Source: Lachnospiraceae bacterium
GTDB taxonomy: Bacteria; Bacillota; Clostridia; Lachnospirales; Lachnospiraceae
Assembly (NCBI GenBank): GCA_017550535.1
Contig: JAFZOS010000046.1
Location: 1-44,707 of the forward strand
DNA: 44,707 nt
Direction of reading: 5' to 3'
This document shows, one piece after another, positions 42,636-44,707 of this stretch. Position numbers and translations under genes: made by a program. Below the pieces are notes generated by a model. It was not told the origin of the DNA, did no database searches, and saw only the letters and a program-made list of their open reading frames with translations. Within the stretch, counting starts at the first letter, position 1. Every line of letters begins with the position of its first letter.

Positions 42636-42651
42636 CTAAGGGAGCAGAATC

Positions 42652-43674
42652 ATGATAGTGCCGGTTTTATTATTCATCTTAGGTTTGGTATTGCTTATAA
42701 AGGGAGGAGACTGGTTCGTTGACGGCGCAACCGGGATCGCCGAAAGGTTTCATGTACCCGAACTGCTTATAGGTGCGACCGTTGTTTCAATAGGAACAAC
42801 ATTGCCCGAAGTAATGGTATCGGCCAACAGTGCCCTGAGCGGACACGGTGAGATCGCATACGGCAACGCACTCGGATCGATCATATGCAATACAGCTTTG
42901 ATAGCCGCACTTACAGTTGCCGTGAAACCGGGAAAGGTCGATAAAAAAACACTGAAAGTGCCGGTAGCATTTTTCTTTTGCGCCATGGTCATTTATGCTT
43001 TCGGCGGATATGTCCGCGGATCCTTTGAACGTCCGCTCGGAGTGATCCTGCTCATCCTTTTTGCAGTATATATGTTTATCCTTATAAAGCAGGCACTTAA
43101 TGAAATGAAGCAGGCAAAAGCAAATACAGACAGTGCTGCAACCGTTAACCTGACGGATAACTCTGATGACAAAAATGCAAAAAAAGAAGCACCTCTCCTA
43201 AAAGAAATACTTCTGCTTATCGTGGGTGCGGTGTTTATAGCAGAAGGTGCGGACCTTCTTGTGGATAACGGTACGCTTATCGCCGCTGCAATGGGCGTTC
43301 CCGAGGCTGTCATAGCCCTTACATTCGTGGCACTTGGAACTTCACTTCCCGAACTTGTAACCGCGATAACATCACTTGCCAAAGGTCACGGTGCATTATC
43401 ACTCGGAAATGTATGCGGGGCCAACCTGTTTAACCTTGTGCTCGTATCCGGACTGTCGGTTACCCTGTCTCCTTTCGGACTTCCCGAGGGCAGGTTGCTC
43501 AATCTTTTCGGGAATCCGGTAAATGCTTCACTTGCAGTCGATCTTCCGGTATCAGCGCTTGTCATGGTAATCCTAACGATACCCGCCATCATCAAAGGTG
43601 AACTAAAACGCTGGCAGGGTGTGGTCCTGCTTGCAATGTATGCAGGTTTCTGCGTGTTCCAGTTTGTGGGGTGA
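42652..43674 (+). CDS. Calcium/sodium antiporter family membrane protein (CaCA, YrbG-like)
   Basis: The protein has 340 residues and about ten hydrophobic segments in two homologous halves, separated by a polar loop (about residues 155-180, NTDSAATVNLTDNSDDKNAK). Each half has an alpha-repeat: IGTTLPEVMVSANSALSGHG with GNALGSIICN (71-80), and ALGTSLPELVTAITSLAKGH with GNVCGANLFN. The acidic Glu in each LPE is the cation ligand of this superfamily. Bacterial members exchange Ca2+ for Na+ or H+ across the cytoplasmic membrane. GGGAG lies 8 bases before the ATG. Expression must come from read-through of the fba terminator or an unseen promoter. It is convergent with the last gene, 6 bp apart. 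Confidence 0.9.
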   Translation: MIVPVLLFILGLVLLIKGGDWFVDGATGIAERFHVPELLIGATVVSIGTTLPEVMVSANSALSGHGEIAYGNALGSIICNTALIAALTVAVKPGKVDKKTLKVPVAFFFCAMVIYAFGGYVRGSFERPLGVILLILFAVYMFILIKQALNEMKQAKANTDSAATVNLTDNSDDKNAKKEAPLLKEILLLIVGAVFIAEGADLLVDNGTLIAAAMGVPEAVIALTFVALGTSLPELVTAITSLAKGHGALSLGNVCGANLFNLVLVSGLSVTLSPFGLPEGRLLNLFGNPVNASLAVDLPVSALVMVILTIPAIIKGELKRWQGVVLLAMYAGFCVFQFVG

Positions 43675-43680
43675 ATCAGA

Positions 43681-44707
43681 TCACTTCAAAAAACTCTTAT
43701 CCGCATATGCCACGTTATACTTATCACTGTTCACATCAAAGAAATACGTAAGCAGGCGCTCCGAAACAAAGCCGGGATAGCGATTCTGGTATTTATCATC
43801 AAATGTTCCCATCCGGTCGTTTAATTCGAGCAGGATTGGAAATACCCAGCTGCAGTAATCATCAAGCACTTCCCGCCTTGCGATAAGCATGTTGCAGGGT
43901 GAATACAGTCTGTTTTCTTTAAAATAATCAACTGCGCTCACATGCTCATCCGTATGCAACTCCCCAATGATCCTCATTGCCTCATCCCAGACACCGGGGA
44001 TATGCCTGCCTTTGTAGTTCTCTTCAAGCGACGGCATCACACATAGCGGTACAGGAAGGATCACGTCTATTCCATCCTGCTCTATAATATCTATCCAATC
44101 ATTTGGAAGCAGGAATCTCCTCCTCCAATGTTCAAGCCCTGCAAAATCAAACTCAGAATGCTTCCATATCCAATACAGGGCGGTCATTTCGGAAAACTGT
44201 GCGTTGCGATCCGAGATATTATCCGCCGGTAAACTCTCATTATCAAAGAAGGCAGCTTCCTTAAGCCGCGCATCGGTAAGTGCGCATCCTGCCTGGATTA
44301 TCTTTTCATACTCCTTAAGCGGTACCGGCTTTTCAAACTCACTGTCATACGGCGTCTTGGCTATAAACAGACATGCACGATCATCTGTCCCGTCGTACAA
44401 AGCATCTTTCACACCTTCGATCTTATAAAACCTTTTACCCTTTTCCCTGAAACTGCGTTCAACATATCTGTTCCGTAGATCCATATCAAGTTCAGGCGTA
44501 ACCGGTATGATATTATTGAAACCAAGCTTGCTTAAACGCCCCGTTATAACCTCATGATATTCTCCTCGGGTCGCGATATAAACCGAAGCTGTAAGGTCAT
44601 ACTCTGATCCTGCCAGTGAACTGTTTAAATTCCTAAGATCTATAACCGGCATCCCGTCAGCCTCATCCGGATTAACTTCATCATTATCAAACAAAAACCC
44701 CAGCATC
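43681..44707 (-). CDS. DUF4422 glycosyltransferase with an N-terminal Rossmann-like domain, truncated at the window edge
   Basis: About 341 residues are visible and the frame runs on beyond the last base, so the 5' end is missing. The first 75 visible residues (LGFLFDNDEVNPDEADGMPV, VYIATRGEYHEVITGRLSKL) look like the second half of a PglD-type nucleotide-binding domain often fused to surface-glycan enzymes. From about residue 105 comes DUF4422: ISDRNAQFSEMTALYWIWKH, GLEHWRRRFLLP, YSPCNMLIARREVLDDYCSW and GFVSERLLTYFF. It is related to the 13402-14553 protein. It suggests that the glycosylation island continues to the right beyond this window. Confidence 0.75.
   Translation of the reverse strand, partial: MLGFLFDNDEVNPDEADGMPVIDLRNLNSSLAGSEYDLTASVYIATRGEYHEVITGRLSKLGFNNIIPVTPELDMDLRNRYVERSFREKGKRFYKIEGVKDALYDGTDDRACLFIAKTPYDSEFEKPVPLKEYEKIIQAGCALTDARLKEAAFFDNESLPADNISDRNAQFSEMTALYWIWKHSEFDFAGLEHWRRRFLLPNDWIDIIEQDGIDVILPVPLCVMPSLEENYKGRHIPGVWDEAMRIIGELHTDEHVSAVDYFKENRLYSPCNMLIARREVLDDYCSWVFPILLELNDRMGTFDDKYQNRYPGFVSERLLTYFFDVNSDKYNVAYADKSFLK

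Overview
The window looks like chromosomal DNA of a motile Gram-positive anaerobe of the Lachnospiraceae/Clostridia type (Roseburia- or Butyrivibrio-like; this is inference, no rRNA is present). Support comes from the flgM-flgN-flgK-flgK-flgL-fliW-csrA-flaG-fliD-fliS-fliT-hag gene order, Bacillus/Clostridium-type sigma-28 and sigma-A promoters, purine-rich Shine-Dalgarno sites, a meso-diaminopimelate dehydrogenase and a class II aldolase. No tRNA, rRNA, CRISPR array, transposase or integrase was seen.

Layout. (1) 1-3.0 kb, plus strand: the tail of a GT2 glycosyltransferase, ddh, and a soluble histidine kinase. (2) 3.1-4.5 kb: a flagellin whose variable surface region is replaced by a von Willebrand factor A (VWA) domain, behind its own sigma-28 promoter and a CsrA-type leader hairpin. 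(3) 4.5-20.5 kb: the left glycosylation arm, mostly minus strand. It holds CgeB-like GT-B enzymes, GT2, GT-D, DUF6492, DUF4422 and StrF-like glycosyltransferases and a LicD fusion. (4) 20.5-31.5 kb: the late flagellar block on the minus strand. It runs from flgM to the ordinary flagellin and includes the fliW-csrA pair; three more sigma-28 promoters are visible. (5) 31.6-41.4 kb: the right glycosylation arm, which repeats most of the left-arm families. It adds a 1277-residue protein that joins two glycosyltransferase domains, a methyltransferase-like segment, an FkbH glyceryl-transferase domain and a C-terminal tail, plus a ribulose-phosphate-3-epimerase-like enzyme. (6) 41.6-44.7 kb: fructose-bisphosphate aldolase, a Ca2+/Na+ antiporter-family protein and a truncated DUF4422 glycosyltransferase.

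How it fits together. FlgM/sigma-28 times late flagellar transcription. FliW/CsrA probably controls flagellin translation through leader hairpins with GGA in the loop. FliS, FliT and FlgN chaperone exported subunits, and FlgK/FlgL/FliD form the hook-filament junction and cap. The surrounding glycosyltransferases probably build a complex, acyl- or phosphate-decorated glycan, most simply on flagellin; a cell-surface polysaccharide is the alternative. The most unusual item is the VWA flagellin, which would display a metal-dependent ligand-binding domain along a filament and sits at one end of this glycosylation island.
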